Assembly: GCA_022592445.1 (NCBI GenBank)
Contig: JABYQR010000453.1
Coordinates: 1 to 32,281 of the forward strand
Length of the DNA stretch: 32,281 nucleotides
DNA from: Cytidiella melzeri
Taxonomy: Eukaryota > Basidiomycota > Agaricomycetes > Polyporales > Irpicaceae
Reading direction: 5' to 3'
A program made the translations under genes and the position numbers. The stretch's first letter is position 1. Every line of letters begins with the position of its first letter. A model generated the notes under the pieces. It saw only the letters and a list, made by a program, of their open reading frames with translations, was not told the DNA's origin and ran no database searches. Below, one piece after another: positions 1 through 9,979 of this stretch.

Positions 1-34
1 CGTCGCACGAAACCGTTGGCCTCAAACTCTCAAT

Positions 35-62
35 TTCCTTCTTCCTCTTCTTTCTACCCCCC
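35..62 (+). promoter_or_regulatory. CT-rich tract upstream of the first gene
   Basis: A pyrimidine-rich run (TTCCTTCTTCCTC followed by more C/T) ends about 30 bp before the ATG at 95. CT-rich tracts just upstream of the start codon are common in fungal promoters. No TATA box is visible in the 94 bp available, and the promoter is probably cut by the window edge. Confidence 0.4.
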
Positions 63-94
63 CAGCACCAGCGAGGACAACACCGGCCTGAACA

Positions 95-1338
95 ATGTCC
101 CGCAACTTTCCCGATCAGACGGCACCTAATCCATTGCCTCCATCAGCACTGGCGTTCAGCCTGTTGGGTCCATTTGTTGTTGTCGCCATGATAGTTTCCC
201 CGAGCTGGGACCTGAGAGGAAGAAGAAATTGCTTGCGTTTGTGTGCAGCAGATGCTTGGAGTACCGTCTCGATGAGACCGCGGCTGACCACTTCAGCCAG
301 GTAAGTAGCAATATTCCGTCCTCCCACTTGCTGACATTACTTCCACAGCTTGATTCTGACCAACACAGCATCGAGACCTTCATCCTCCTCAAGGCCCAGC
401 TCTTGGCGAAGAGCGACAAGACCTTGCTGTCCAAGTCTTACAAGGCCCATGTTTCCAACCAGGTTCTGGTGTGCTTGACGTGTCCGTCGATTCCTGCCTA
501 CCTCAAGAATGCGGTCGACACAGTCATGGTGAGTGGGCCCTAGAGCATGCGTGTTGTACGTGCTAACTCCCAAACATTTGCAGGCCTTCGTCAAGGAGTC
601 CCCGGAATGGTTCAAGCTCGATTGCGTCACCTTGCATTCCATGGAGAAGTGGAGGACGATCCGGACCATTGTAAGCAATGCCATGACCCGCCACCGATTG
701 GATATCAAGGCCACGGTGAGTCGCAATATTATATCAACATGGCTCGATGGTCACTGGTCTTGCCCTACAGATCGCTGCGTCCCTCGTCTCAAGCACCGAC
801 AAAAACAAGCCGCGCAAAGGGGCACAAGATATTATGGCCCTGGTCAGCAACATTGTGCCTGAATACATCAGCACGGACTGTTCGCACTACGTTCGCTTCG
901 CTTTTCTGGTAAGTTCTTTTGCTCTCAAGGGAAGTTCACCCTGCTAACCTCAATCTGCAGCGTCAGTGCTATCTCAAGCACCAGGAACTTCAAGCCAACA
1001 CCGCTGTCGAAGGCGCAAGCAGCGCTGCCGGGCCTTCAAAGATTTGAAGAAGGATGACACCTACTGGAAGTACGTTGACGACGAGCTTCAGAAGGCAAAC
1101 GTCAAGCTCAAGGCCAAGTCGGCATCCGATGCGCAGGCCGCAACGCTTCTCAAAGAGTGAGTCGTTGCTGAATCTTACCGGCACCGTTACTCAACAATTC
1201 CCTAGGTACTTTGACAACTGCCTCAAAGCCGACTTGTACATGTTCCCCATCCGCAACGGAGTGCTGCCCATGGGCCCCGCTGATCTCCTTCCTGTTCAGC
1301 GGGCTGTCAAGAAGTTCATGCACAGCGTTGTTATCTGA
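95..1338 (+). CDS. Multi-exon gene of unknown function, apparent 1-base frameshift
   Basis: Seven exons can be read: 95-153, 195-300, 349-528, 584-715, 771-908, 961-1156, 1206-1338 (stop TGA 1336-1338). Introns 301-348, 529-583, 716-770, 909-960 and 1157-1205 are 48-55 bp with GTAAGT/GTGAGT-type donors; CTGAC or CTAAC branch-like motifs are seen in 301-348, 529-583 and 909-960. The first intron (154-194, 41 bp, GTTCAG donor) is inferred, because only this splice joins the ATG frame to the exon reading ELGPERKKKLLAFVCSR. In exon 961-1156 the frame runs into TGA at 1045-1047, while the coding pattern (KKDDTYWKYVDDEL) resumes one frame over, so one base seems missing near 1040. With that base the product would be about 314 residues. 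No signal peptide, membrane segment or known catalytic motif is visible. I do not recognise the family. The C-terminal part is rich in charged residues and probably helical. It could be a live gene with a sequencing error, or a young pseudogene. Confidence 0.65.
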
Positions 1339-2514
1339 TCGTGGTTGTTGCGCTCGTTCTTGTCGTCGTCCTTGTCCTCTTGTTGTCGCGCTCGTTCTCT
1401 ACTTGTCTTCGCGCTCGTGCTTGCATGTACATACTGTTGTTTCTCCGCTCTTGCTCGCTGTCGTTTACACCATGTCATACACTTTCGATAGTTTAAATTC
1501 ATCGCATGCTAATATGATTCAACTGTGTGACTATGTGAAATATGATCTATTGTACATCTGGTGTACATCACAAAAGCACCGTGGGCTGGATGTTTACTAC
1601 AGACTATACATATATATCCGTTGTTGTCACAATGTTGGTATCAACTACAGAGGAAGTCTCGGGTGCGATGTGACTTTGACATCGGTGCGCTATCTACGGA
1701 GTACGTCGACTGGATCATTATTTATTTCTATCGAAGGGATGTGAGCGTGGCATATGTCGGTGCAATGTGGTTGGATGCTGCATAGGACATCTTCGCCCGG
1801 ACATACTACAGCACCTAGGCTTTGCCTGGGCGTGTACTGCAAATGTAGTCTCACCGAGTAGCTCCTTATGGTCACGGCAATGCCTGTTATGGATGGTCCG
1901 TCTAAGTCTCGAACCAGACATTTCGGTTGTAGAACCCTCCTTTGCAAATGGGTACGCTGTTGCAAATCAGCCTCCAGCCTCAGTCACGCCTTGTCCTTTG
2001 TACTGGTAAAAGACGTATTATATAGAATTTTCTACAACTAATATATACATGTACTTTTTGGAATATTTGAGGGAGGGATCCAGGCTACCGAGTGTTACCG
2101 GTGTGTTTTCGGCCGTCTGGTGCACACGCATATGACCATATCTGACAAGATCCTATAGATCCTAGCGAGCGATGAGCACAAAAACCTGGATTCTACCTTG
2201 CCTACACCACCACTTCATGTCCATAAGCTTCAACTTATTGTCAGAAATGCGAGTGAGCTTGGGAGGGGAAAATTCTGAATTGTCGTGACAAAAGGCGCAA
2301 GCAGAGTGACAAGGGATTCAAACTCCAATCAGTGTAATGTACATGGCAACCAATGACGCAGGCTCGACTGTGTTTGTGAGATAATAGCCACTCCTGGTGG
2401 CTCTGGGTGACATTCTGGTGTGAAGATACAATAGCGCAAAATTTGGATTTATATACATGTAGCTAACACGGTGTTGTGACTTGCTGAGAGACACGCTCTC
2501 CGTTGTACACGGCC
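1339..2514. other. Non-coding stretch between the first gene and LTR-B
   Basis: Just after the stop codon (about 1340-1425) there is a pyrimidine/GTC-rich stretch with repeated CGCTCGTTCT-like words, probably 3' UTR. The rest has only short overlapping ORFs on both strands with no recognisable domain. I see no gene or mobile-element end here apart from the target duplication of the following LTR (ACTCC, 2515-2519). Confidence 0.5.
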
Positions 2515-2519
2515 ACTCC

Positions 2520-3232
2520 TGTTACGAACGGTCTTCACACCCTATTATATTCCTTTACTTCTTCGATTACCTTGATAATCAGTTATCTTCTTTACAATTG
2601 CCTTGACAATCCAACTCGTCTTTCCTCCATCATTCCCTGATCCACATCGCCTCCGTTCAACACGGACTATTATGTTACCAGTTGCCTTCTGATGTCCATT
2701 CAAATCTCGGACCTAACTCCGATTGGTTACCATTGCCTTGGTTCAACCCTCGGCCTTTCCATACCTCCGTTACCACTCCATTGGGTCCAACCCCGTCTAT
2801 CCCCTGTTTCGGATCCAACTCCGTCTATCCCCTGTTTCGGGTTCAACCCCTTCTCTATTAATTCCTGCCTCATGTTTCCCCTCTCTATTGTTCCTTGTTT
2901 CTGCACCTTGACGGTCTTTTCTCTCATTGGCTTTCCAGAGTAGTGGCTGTTCTCTGTGCATTGTTCTTCCTTTCTGTTTCTCCGATTCGCTACCACTACC
3001 TCGGACTGGTCCAAAAGTAGTTAGGTCAACATGTATAAATAGCCGCTAGACATGGGGGCTAGAACCTCAGTCTATCCACTTCGTATCAATATTCCTTCTA
3101 TTGAACCATCATCTGTCTGCCACTGTGCTTGACAGCAACCGCGCGGCCTAGACCATCATCAGACCTTGAGTGTAGCTACACCAAGGGGTTCTGACCTGAC
3201 AACTTGTCCCTTGACGATAGTCGGTCTTAACA
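2520..3232 (+). mobile_element. Solo LTR, family B (copy B1)
   Basis: The 713-bp sequence begins TGTTACGAACGG and ends GGTCTTAACA. It is flanked by a perfect 5-bp target duplication ACTCC (2515-2519 and 3233-3237). An inverse copy lies at 8780-9491. A TATA-like word (TGTATAAATAG, about 3031) near the right end fits U3-R-U5 in plus orientation. No internal region adjoins either end, so it is a solo LTR left by LTR-LTR recombination. Short ORFs inside are repeat-derived and not genes. Confidence 0.88.
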
Positions 3233-3593
3233 ACTCCCCTGGACAATGTCTCGGCTTATTGCCTTTAGAAATGTATTGCAAAGAGCCAGGACATACCCCT
3301 TGCTGCAAAAAAAATTGGTCACGTGACCGTGTGAAACAAATAAAGCGCGTGAACAAGGCGAGGGCCATTCATAGTGGCTTGCCCTTGATTCTCTACCTCT
3401 TTCATTACATTTCAGCAGCAATCATGTCCTCATATAATGCACCTGTCTCTGACAACCATCCTGATTTTGACCTGGAGAGCAAAAACCGCTGGCATTACAA
3501 CAACAAGTCTTCTGAAGGCGGCGATCTTGTCACAGATTTTCAATGTTTCTACAAGACTTGCCTTACCAGGCAACAGTATTATTGGGAATATTT

Positions 3594-3706
3594 AGGTACT
3601 TATCAGGCGCTTATCCAGCGCTTATGCGGCATCTATTTAGGCGCTTATCCAGCACTTATCTGGCGCTTATCAGGTGCTTATTCTGGCGCTTATTCTCAGT
3701 GCCTAA
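3594..3706 (+). repeat. Short tandem array in the U3 of LTR A1
   Basis: About nine units of 10-12 bp with the core GGCGCTTATCCA, varying as GCGCTTATCTGG, GCACTTATCTGG and so on. Equivalent arrays with different unit numbers occur in the other family A LTRs (about 14565-14665, 24983-25040, 25299-25370). Confidence 0.75.
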
Positions 3707-4031
3707 CAATTGATGCACTGATGCGCCTCCTGTCTCTGATGCGCTGATGCACTCCTTTCCTTATCTGTGTATCACATGATAGAACTCTCTGGAACCTTGT
3801 GGAACATGCTGGAACTATGATGTCATAGTATAGAACATTCCATTAGATGATGTCATAGTTCTTAGAACCTTCTGGAAAAGTCTAGCCTTGGGACTGGGTC
3901 ATGGGATCAGGTCATGGGGACAATTGCTATTGGTTGATTATTGAAGTGGCACCACTAGGACATAGGGCATGCTTAGTAAGGTAGATTACTTTGCTTACTC
4001 ATGTAGGTATTAGGGGTCTTAGGGTAGTACC

Positions 4032-4787
4032 TGTCATGGATGGCCTGACTAGCCCTTAATTTTCGCAATTTACCTCTTGTTTTTATCTGTAAAACTCCGG
4101 GCTGCAGGTCAGTTGCAACCTTCTCTGCATAAACTTCCTTTTCACGTCTATTAAGCGCCCGTATCACGTGGCTTAGACGCTCCACACGGTCACATTACTT
4201 GCTACTACGTCACACTGGCATGTGACTTAGCTTAAGTAAGACCACATGGCTACAACCACATGGCTCAGCCCATAGCTAGGGTTTGACGTCATAGATAGCA
4301 CTCACATGGACTCCTTTTGTTCTTTCCCTATTGTTCTCTTTATGGAAGGATGTTCTCACAGGTGTGGGAATGGAATACAATAGTTGGTCTCCTTTTAGAT
4401 AGATTCTCTCACGAGTAGAGTTCTTGGCAAGGTCTAGACAATAGCTATTGTTCTCCTTTAGGTAGTTCTTTTCTTCTTCGTTCACACGGCTTCTTGCAAA
4501 GCCTGCCCTCAACATGGTCTGTGCGCAGGTCCCTGAAGTCTATATATACTGCTGCATGTACACTCCTAGCCCCCATCTCGACCTCTTGGTCTTTACTGGG
4601 CTATGTAAGCAAATCCCCTCTGTACTACATAGCTGGTAGTCAGAATACTAACTTGGTCTTTACTGGGCTAGCAACTTGAACAAAGTCTGATAGCTGGTGA
4701 AAGCATTGTGCTCTACTGTGCCACCACCTCCTCATTGTTTTCCACTTCGTGTCCCTGTTTGTCACGTCAAGCCCCGTCTCTGTGTCA
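4032..4787 (+). mobile_element. Solo LTR, family C (copy C1), nested in LTR A1
   Basis: The 756-bp sequence runs TGTCATGGATGG...CTGTGTCA and has a perfect target duplication GTACC (4027-4031, 4788-4792). A TATA-like TATATATACT at about 4541 supports plus orientation. It is nearly identical over most of its length to the inverse copy 5195-5951, and more diverged from 11131-11886. A few differences lie in the last 80 bp. ORFs of 61-79 codons inside it recur in both young copies and are shadows of the repeat. Confidence 0.9.
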
Positions 4788-5194
4788 GTACCTGGGGTCC
4801 TCCCCTTCATGTATATATAGAGGCACTCCTGAGGGCATATCCCCTCAGTCTTATCCACTCTGTTGAACTAGGACAACTCAGTACCTCACAGTACTTTGCT
4901 CACCACACCTCTTACTCTCTGTCTCATACTATCTCCCCAAGTTTGTCAACTTACCTGGTGAGTAGTAACCTTAACTGTTACAGATCTGTCCAATGAAGAG
5001 GACATTAAGAGTGTTATACAGCCCAGCGTAAAGTAGTACCGCCCTATATTCCTAGAAGCTTTGTCCAACGTGTATCCACACTACCAAAGAGTGCAAGGAA
5101 TTTCTGTGAAAGGAAGAAACTGTGAGAAAAACTCTTGCACAAGAGATTCTTCACAAAAATTATCCCCAAATTTGACTTCAACCAAACAATAAGC

Positions 5195-5951
5195 TGACAT
5201 GGAGACGGGGCTCGACGTGACAAACAGGGACACGAAGTGGAAAACGACAAGGAGGTGGTGGCAGGCGTAGAGCACAATGCTTTCACCAGCTATCAGACTT
5301 TGTTCAAGTTGCTAGCCCAGTAAAGACCAAGTTAGTATTCTGACTACCAGCTATGTAGTACAGAGGGGATTTGCTTACATAGCCCAGTAAAGACCAAGAG
5401 GTCGAGATGGGGGCTAGGAGTGTACATGCAGCAGTATATATAGACTTCAGGGACCTGCGCACAGACCATGTTGAGGGCAGGCTTTGCAAGAAGCCGTGTG
5501 AACGAAGAAGAAAAGAACTACCTAAAGGAGAACAATAGCTATTGTCTAGACCTTGCCAAGAACTCTACTCGTGAGAGAATCTATCTAAAAGGAGACCAAC
5601 TATTGTATTCCATTCCCACACCTGTGAGAACATCCTTCCATAAAGAGAACAATAGGGAAAGAACAAAAGGAGTCCATGTGAGTGCTATCTATGACGTCAA
5701 ACCCTAGCTATGGGCTGAGCCATGTGGTTGTAGCCATGTGGTCTTACTTAAGCTAAGTCACATGCCAGTGTGACGTAGTAGCAAGTAATGTGACCGTGTG
5801 GAGCGTCTAAGCCACGTGATACGGGCGCTTAATAGACGTGAAAAGGAAGTTTATGCAGAGAAGGTTGCAACTGACCTGCAGCCCGGAGTTTTACAGATAA
5901 AAACAAGAGGTAAATTGCGAAAATTAAGGGCTAGTCAGGCCATCCATGACA
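5195..5951 (-). mobile_element. Solo LTR, family C (copy C2)
   Basis: The reverse complement begins TGTCATGGATGG and ends CCATGTCA. It is flanked by a perfect 5-bp duplication TAAGC (5190-5194, 5952-5956). It lies 407 bp from C1 in opposite orientation and matches it almost base for base in the first ~650 bp. Different target duplications show that C1 and C2 are separate insertions. Confidence 0.9.
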
Positions 5952-7359
5952 TAAGCAATGGTGAAACAAATAGAGCACGTGTAACTAATATGCAAATGTG
6001 CAGGAGACAAAATCTCCGTGAAACCAAAAGTAACAAAGTTCAACATAAGCCTCTACTAAATTCTACAGAAACCAACGAATTGGGAATGCCAAGGATGTTT
6101 ACTGTGCATTGTACACAGCTCCCTTTTAGTCCCTTGAGTCACAAGCTCAAGGTGACGCCTACTTTCCCTCCTTTCACTGCTTTTCACAGCCTCCCAATTG
6201 TCTAAGACAAAAGACCTTTTGATCACCTCTGAGTGCCACCTTATTGGGCTTTGTTCGAGTAGGTGCGTGATTCTGATAGTGAACCACAAGCCAAGAACAT
6301 GCATGAGGTGTAGGCTACCGATTAGATGTGACTGTGCACGTGTTCCAGGGGTAAGAAAGCAGGGGCAATTCTGTAGAAAATAGTTATGGGAAAAATGAGC
6401 GAGGAGAGGTGAGGCTTAGTCTACTACAACTGGGTCTTCTACTACAAAGTGGCCTACAATGTGTAGAAAGGAATGTTACTCATGAAGTAACAGTTGTGTA
6501 GTGTCGAGCTTGAAGAAGGTTTCAGAGTAGAGGAGTTGTAAGAATAGTTAGAAGCCGGGGCTCATAACCTGTTCGAAAGTTACAAGTGTAGGGGATGACT
6601 TGGAAGGTCAACTAGCTCTGGGAGTAAGTGTCTTATTATTTCTCTGCTCTCTAGGAGCAGTATATATACATGTATGTAACTGAATTACTAATGCTACAGT
6701 TATGTCATATGAGTAAGGATTGGTAATGCACAGTCCTGCTTGCTAATACTACTGAATAGAGAATGTAAGTGATGACTGAGCATCCTACATAACTGAATGG
6801 TGCTGACTGAGCCTTTAGTAAGCTCAATGCATTTGGTATATGAAATTTGAGTCATGCAGAAGCCTCATGGTACTTCTGCTATTCAGTCATGGAAACTACT
6901 GGAACATGATGCAATAAGGTGCAAGTATCGCATCGTGTGTGGCCATAATGATGATGGAATCACATGCTATGTACTATCTGATCTTATCTATCTACATATC
7001 TAATCTATATTGTCCATAGATCTGATCTTCAATGATCAGCAATACAATCTCGCTTTGACAAAGATCACCCCAGTCCAAGGTTACTCGACTTCCTGGCAGG
7101 TGCCATTGCTCTAGTGAGGCAGGAACATTGGCTGGAGTAATCCTCGGAATGCGGTGGGTGGGAATCCTCCTTGTGTGAGACATGCTTTAGTTCTGAAGTG
7201 AGGGAAGGTGTCGTGTTTCAGTTTTCAAAATGAACACGGAACATTCCGGGGCAAGCCGGGGAAGTAAAGCGCTGAAAATGGAACGTGGGGAAACATTTAC
7301 ATTGCAGACGTTTGAGCTATGCATGCTTGCACCCGAATGACACTTTTATACATGGGGTA

Positions 7360-7708
7360 GGTCCGCCCAAATGAGGTCATTCCCAATTGCTTTGATGTGG
7401 GTTGCACACACAACAATGACAACCAATTGTGTAGCTCCCATGTATATTGCGCTCCCATGAATGCAAAATGAACCTTGGATCAAATGCATTTCACACTGAA
7501 TACATCATAGCAGAGTAATTGGTACACATGCAAATATTGTGTTATGTATCCAAATCACCCTCTGCTATATATATGGGCTGGTATGTAAAAAGCGGGGCTG
7601 GACATCTTAGCACACACCCAAATGATGTTTCTATGCATAGGGGCAGGTCCGCCCAAATGAGGTCATTCCCAATTGCTTTCATGTGGGTTGCATACAAAAC
7701 AATGACAA
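7360..7708 (+). repeat. Direct repeat pair, 286-bp spacing
   Basis: About 63 bp at 7360-7422 (core GGTCCGCCCAAATGAGGTCA) recurs at 7646-7708 with only a few mismatches. Weaker similarity extends upstream of both copies (TTGCACCCGAATGACA versus AGCACACACCCAAATGA). This looks like an old tandem duplication with unit about 286 bp. Confidence 0.7.
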
Positions 7709-8249
7709 ACTCCAAAGAAATTGTACTTGATGTATATCCATTACTACACCCATAGCTGCATGGAATATATATCTTAAATGTTATGTAAAATGTGGTCAAT
7801 GTATGCTTCTTTGACAGCAGTTACATTGTAATGCTGGCTGCTATTCATGTTTGTTGGGTATACTACTTCAATGCTATGTATAACCACACAATGCAAATGT
7901 ATGTCTGCTGTTACTCAAGTGTAGTGCAATAATATAGTCAAAATGAATGACACAAATATTTTGGTTGCCCATACTCAAGTACAGTGTTATGGATTGTTGT
8001 TAGCCGACGGTATATACTACTCAAAATAGGGGGATATGGTACATAGCAGTCACTCATATGTTGTAAATTTGGACTGAGGGCCAAGCTCGCATCTTGACCT
8101 TGCTTGCTCCTTGCATCTTGTGTCTCGAGCCTACTTGTGGTGCATATATCTCATTTGTGTTGCGTTCTCGAGCTCTCTTGTGTTCCTCACATACCCAATC
8201 CCCTCCTCTTGCCCCTCGTTGTAGTGTGGCATCCACCTACCACTTGCAC

Positions 8250-8340
8250 TCCTCACATCTTGTCACTTTGCGCGGCATCTTGTCACATCTTGTTGCTTTG
8301 CACCGCATCTTGTTGCATCTTGTTGCCTCTTGCCGCATTG
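8250..8340 (+). repeat. Low-complexity CATCTTGTYRC-rich stretch
   Basis: Imperfect 10-12 bp repeats of the form GCATCTTGTTGC / ACATCTTGTCAC. The ORFs spanning it in two frames are explained by the repeat, not by coding constraint. Confidence 0.55.
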
Positions 8341-8513
8341 TATCACCTCTCGTTCGTGTTCAGGTGCAGCCTAGGACTCTTGGACCCACTCACATCACAT
8401 ATTCACTCCACCCCTGTTACTACTCACACACGTGATCACCTCCCTCGAGGTCTGGTGTGTTTGTGCCTGGTCCCTCTGTATCCAGGGGGTGTGTTAGTGT
8501 CTCATCGACACTA

Positions 8514-8747
8514 AAGGAAATTTGGGCAGCAGATGCCGAGGACTCTAGAATGGACAGTGAGGCTGAAACCCCTAAGGCCTCATTGTCTAAGACAAAAGAT
8601 GTTAATACCGTGCACCTAGGATTGGTGGCTCATACCAAGGAGATTCCAACAGAAGATGATGAACCTTTGACTCCTCACCCGTTCCCTGACAAGGGTAAAG
8701 GGAAAAAGCCAACCAAGGGCAAGGATTTTTTCCAAAGCATCATGTGA
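8514..8747 (+). pseudogene. gag C-terminal fragment (forward gypsy)
   Basis: Encodes EIWAADAEDSRMDSEAETPK and onward to ...FFQSIM, stop at 8745-8747. This matches the last ~75 residues of the gag frame on the minus strand (21460-21690) at roughly 80% by eye. Only the acidic and lysine-rich tail after the zinc knuckle is present; capsid and knuckle are lost with the 5' truncation. No start codon of its own is credible. Confidence 0.8.
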
Positions 8748-8779
8748 CTCCCTGCAAACATGAGTGCTTAGGCCCTGAT

Positions 8780-9491
8780 TGTTAAGACCGACTATCGTCA
8801 AGGGACAAGTTGTCAGGTCAGAACCCCTTGGTGTAGCTACACTCAAGGTCTGATGATGGTCTAGGCCGCGCGGTCGCTGTCAAGCACAGTGGCAGGCAGA
8901 TGATGGTTCGATAGAAGGAATATTGATACGAAGTGGATAGACTGAGGTTCTAGCCCCATGTCTAGTGGCTATTTATACATGTTGACCTAACTACTTTTGG
9001 ACCAGTCCGAGGTAGTGGTAGCGAATCGGAGAAACAGAAAGGAAGAACAATACACAGAGAACAGTCACTGCTCTGGAAAGCTAATGAGAGAAAAGACTGT
9101 CAAGGTGCAAAAACAAGGAACAATAGAAAAATGAACCATGAGGCAGATATCAATAGAGAAGGGGTTGAACCCAAAACAGGGGGTAGACGGAGTTGGATCC
9201 GAAACAAGGGATAGGCGGGGTTGGACCCGATGGAGTGGTAACGGAGGTATGGAAAGGCCGAGGGTTGAACCAAAGCAATGGTAACCAATTGGAGTTAGGT
9301 CCGAGGTTTGAATGGACATCAGAAGGCAACTGATAACATAATAGTCCGTGTTGAACGGAGGAGATGTGGATCAGGGAATGATGGAGGAAAGACGAGTTGG
9401 ATCGTCAAGGCAATTGTAAAGAAGATAACTGATTATCAAGGTAATTGAAGAAGTAAAGGAGAATAATAGGGTGTGAAGACCGTTTGTAACA
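8780..9491 (-). mobile_element. Solo LTR, family B (copy B2), in the gag-protease junction
   Basis: The plus strand reads TGTTAAGACC...TTTGTAACA, which is the inverse of B1 at 2520-3232. Perfect target duplication CTGAT (8775-8779, 9492-9496). The minus-strand gypsy copy has an uninterrupted sequence at the same place (GGCCCTGATATCC, reverse complement near 21431), confirming the insertion point. Length 712 bp. Confidence 0.92.
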
Positions 9492-9496
9492 CTGAT

Positions 9497-9979
9497 ACCC
9501 TTGATCTTTGTACCATAGACACTGTCAAAAATGTAGGGCATTCAAAAAATTCATTTCTCTGCCAGTTACAATATGGGTATACAGAAAGAAAGTGCAGGTC
9601 AAAGGTCTGGTAGATTCAAGAGCCACAACCACATTCATCAGTAAGCCAGTGGTTGAAAGTAAAAATCTGGTAACAAGTCAACTGGCATCACCCGTTTAAC
9701 GTCATCAACATCGACGATACTCCCAGTAAAGATGGTCAAATCACTCACTCAGTACATGCATACCTAGAAATAGGTTCACACAGAGCAAGACAACACATGC
9801 TCATTACTGATCTTGGTAGTAAACAAATGATTATTGGGATGACCTTCTTACACCGCCACAATCTGGAGATAGATTGGGCAAATGGCAAGTGGAGATTTAC
9901 CAGATGTCCTGAACTCTGTTCCCCAAGAGCTTGTAAAAATATCACTGTAACTCAAGAAGAGATCAATGAGCTTGAGTAA
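9497..9979 (+). pseudogene. Retropepsin-like protease region (forward gypsy), active site altered
   Basis: Residues VKGLVDSRATTTFISKPVV match the aspartic protease signature VDSGATTTFIS read intact on the other gypsy copy. Here the glycine codon is AGA (9619-9621), giving DSR, which should abolish activity. A frameshift near 9700 separates this from the second half (LGSKQMIIGMTFLHRHN, about 9815-9855), the usual end of gypsy retropepsins (consensus ILG-W/F-L). The frame then stops at 9977-9979. Confidence 0.8.

Larger units (their letters stand above)
3528..4982 (+). mobile_element. Solo LTR, family A (copy A1), split by a family C LTR
   Basis: It begins TGTCACAGATTTTC and ends CTGTTACA, with a perfect 5-bp target duplication GATCT (3523-3527 and 4983-4987). 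Family A is the LTR of the gypsy element found between 8.5 and 25.1 kb. The U3 part holds a short tandem array (3594-3706). A TATA-like word lies at about 4811-4820, in the right-hand piece. A family C LTR sits at 4032-4787; the family A sequence is interrupted at GTACC and resumes after the duplicated GTACC. Without the insert the LTR is about 694 bp. Confidence 0.9.
3424..5192 (+). pseudogene. Decayed ORF of unknown origin, split by the A1 LTR insertion
   Basis: An ATG at 3424 opens a frame (MSSYNAPVSDNHPDFDLES...) up to the LTR-A target site at 3527. If the LTR (3528-4982) and one copy of its GATCT duplication are ignored, the frame continues without a shift from 4988. It meets one TAG at 5034-5036 and then stays open to TAA at 5190-5192, inside the target site of the next LTR. 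That gives about 105 codons with a single nonsense codon. I recognise no domain. It may be an exon of a host gene or a remnant of another element. The conserved frame across the insertion is seen directly; coding status is inference. Confidence 0.3.
5957..8493. other. Gene-poor AT-rich region
   Basis: Continues the sequence that carried the C2 target site. Only short ORFs without recognisable domains are present on either strand. A degenerate direct repeat (7360-7422 and 7646-7708) and a low-complexity stretch (about 8250-8340) are listed separately. No LTR end with a matching target duplication was found. This may be old, eroded repeat DNA. Confidence 0.45.

Noticed and set aside
4032..5951. 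C1 and C2 as the two LTRs of one small element
   Set aside because: They are in inverse orientation, have different 5-bp target duplications, and the DNA between them is the rest of LTR A1 plus the broken ORF.
8494..8514. Helitron 3' terminus
   Set aside because: The hairpin is not followed by CTRR within the usual distance, and no Rep/helicase or 5' TC end is seen.
8094..8514. Overlapping ORFs of 113 and 136 codons
   Set aside because: Produced by low-complexity CTTGT-rich repeats; the translations are Leu/Cys/His-rich with no domain.
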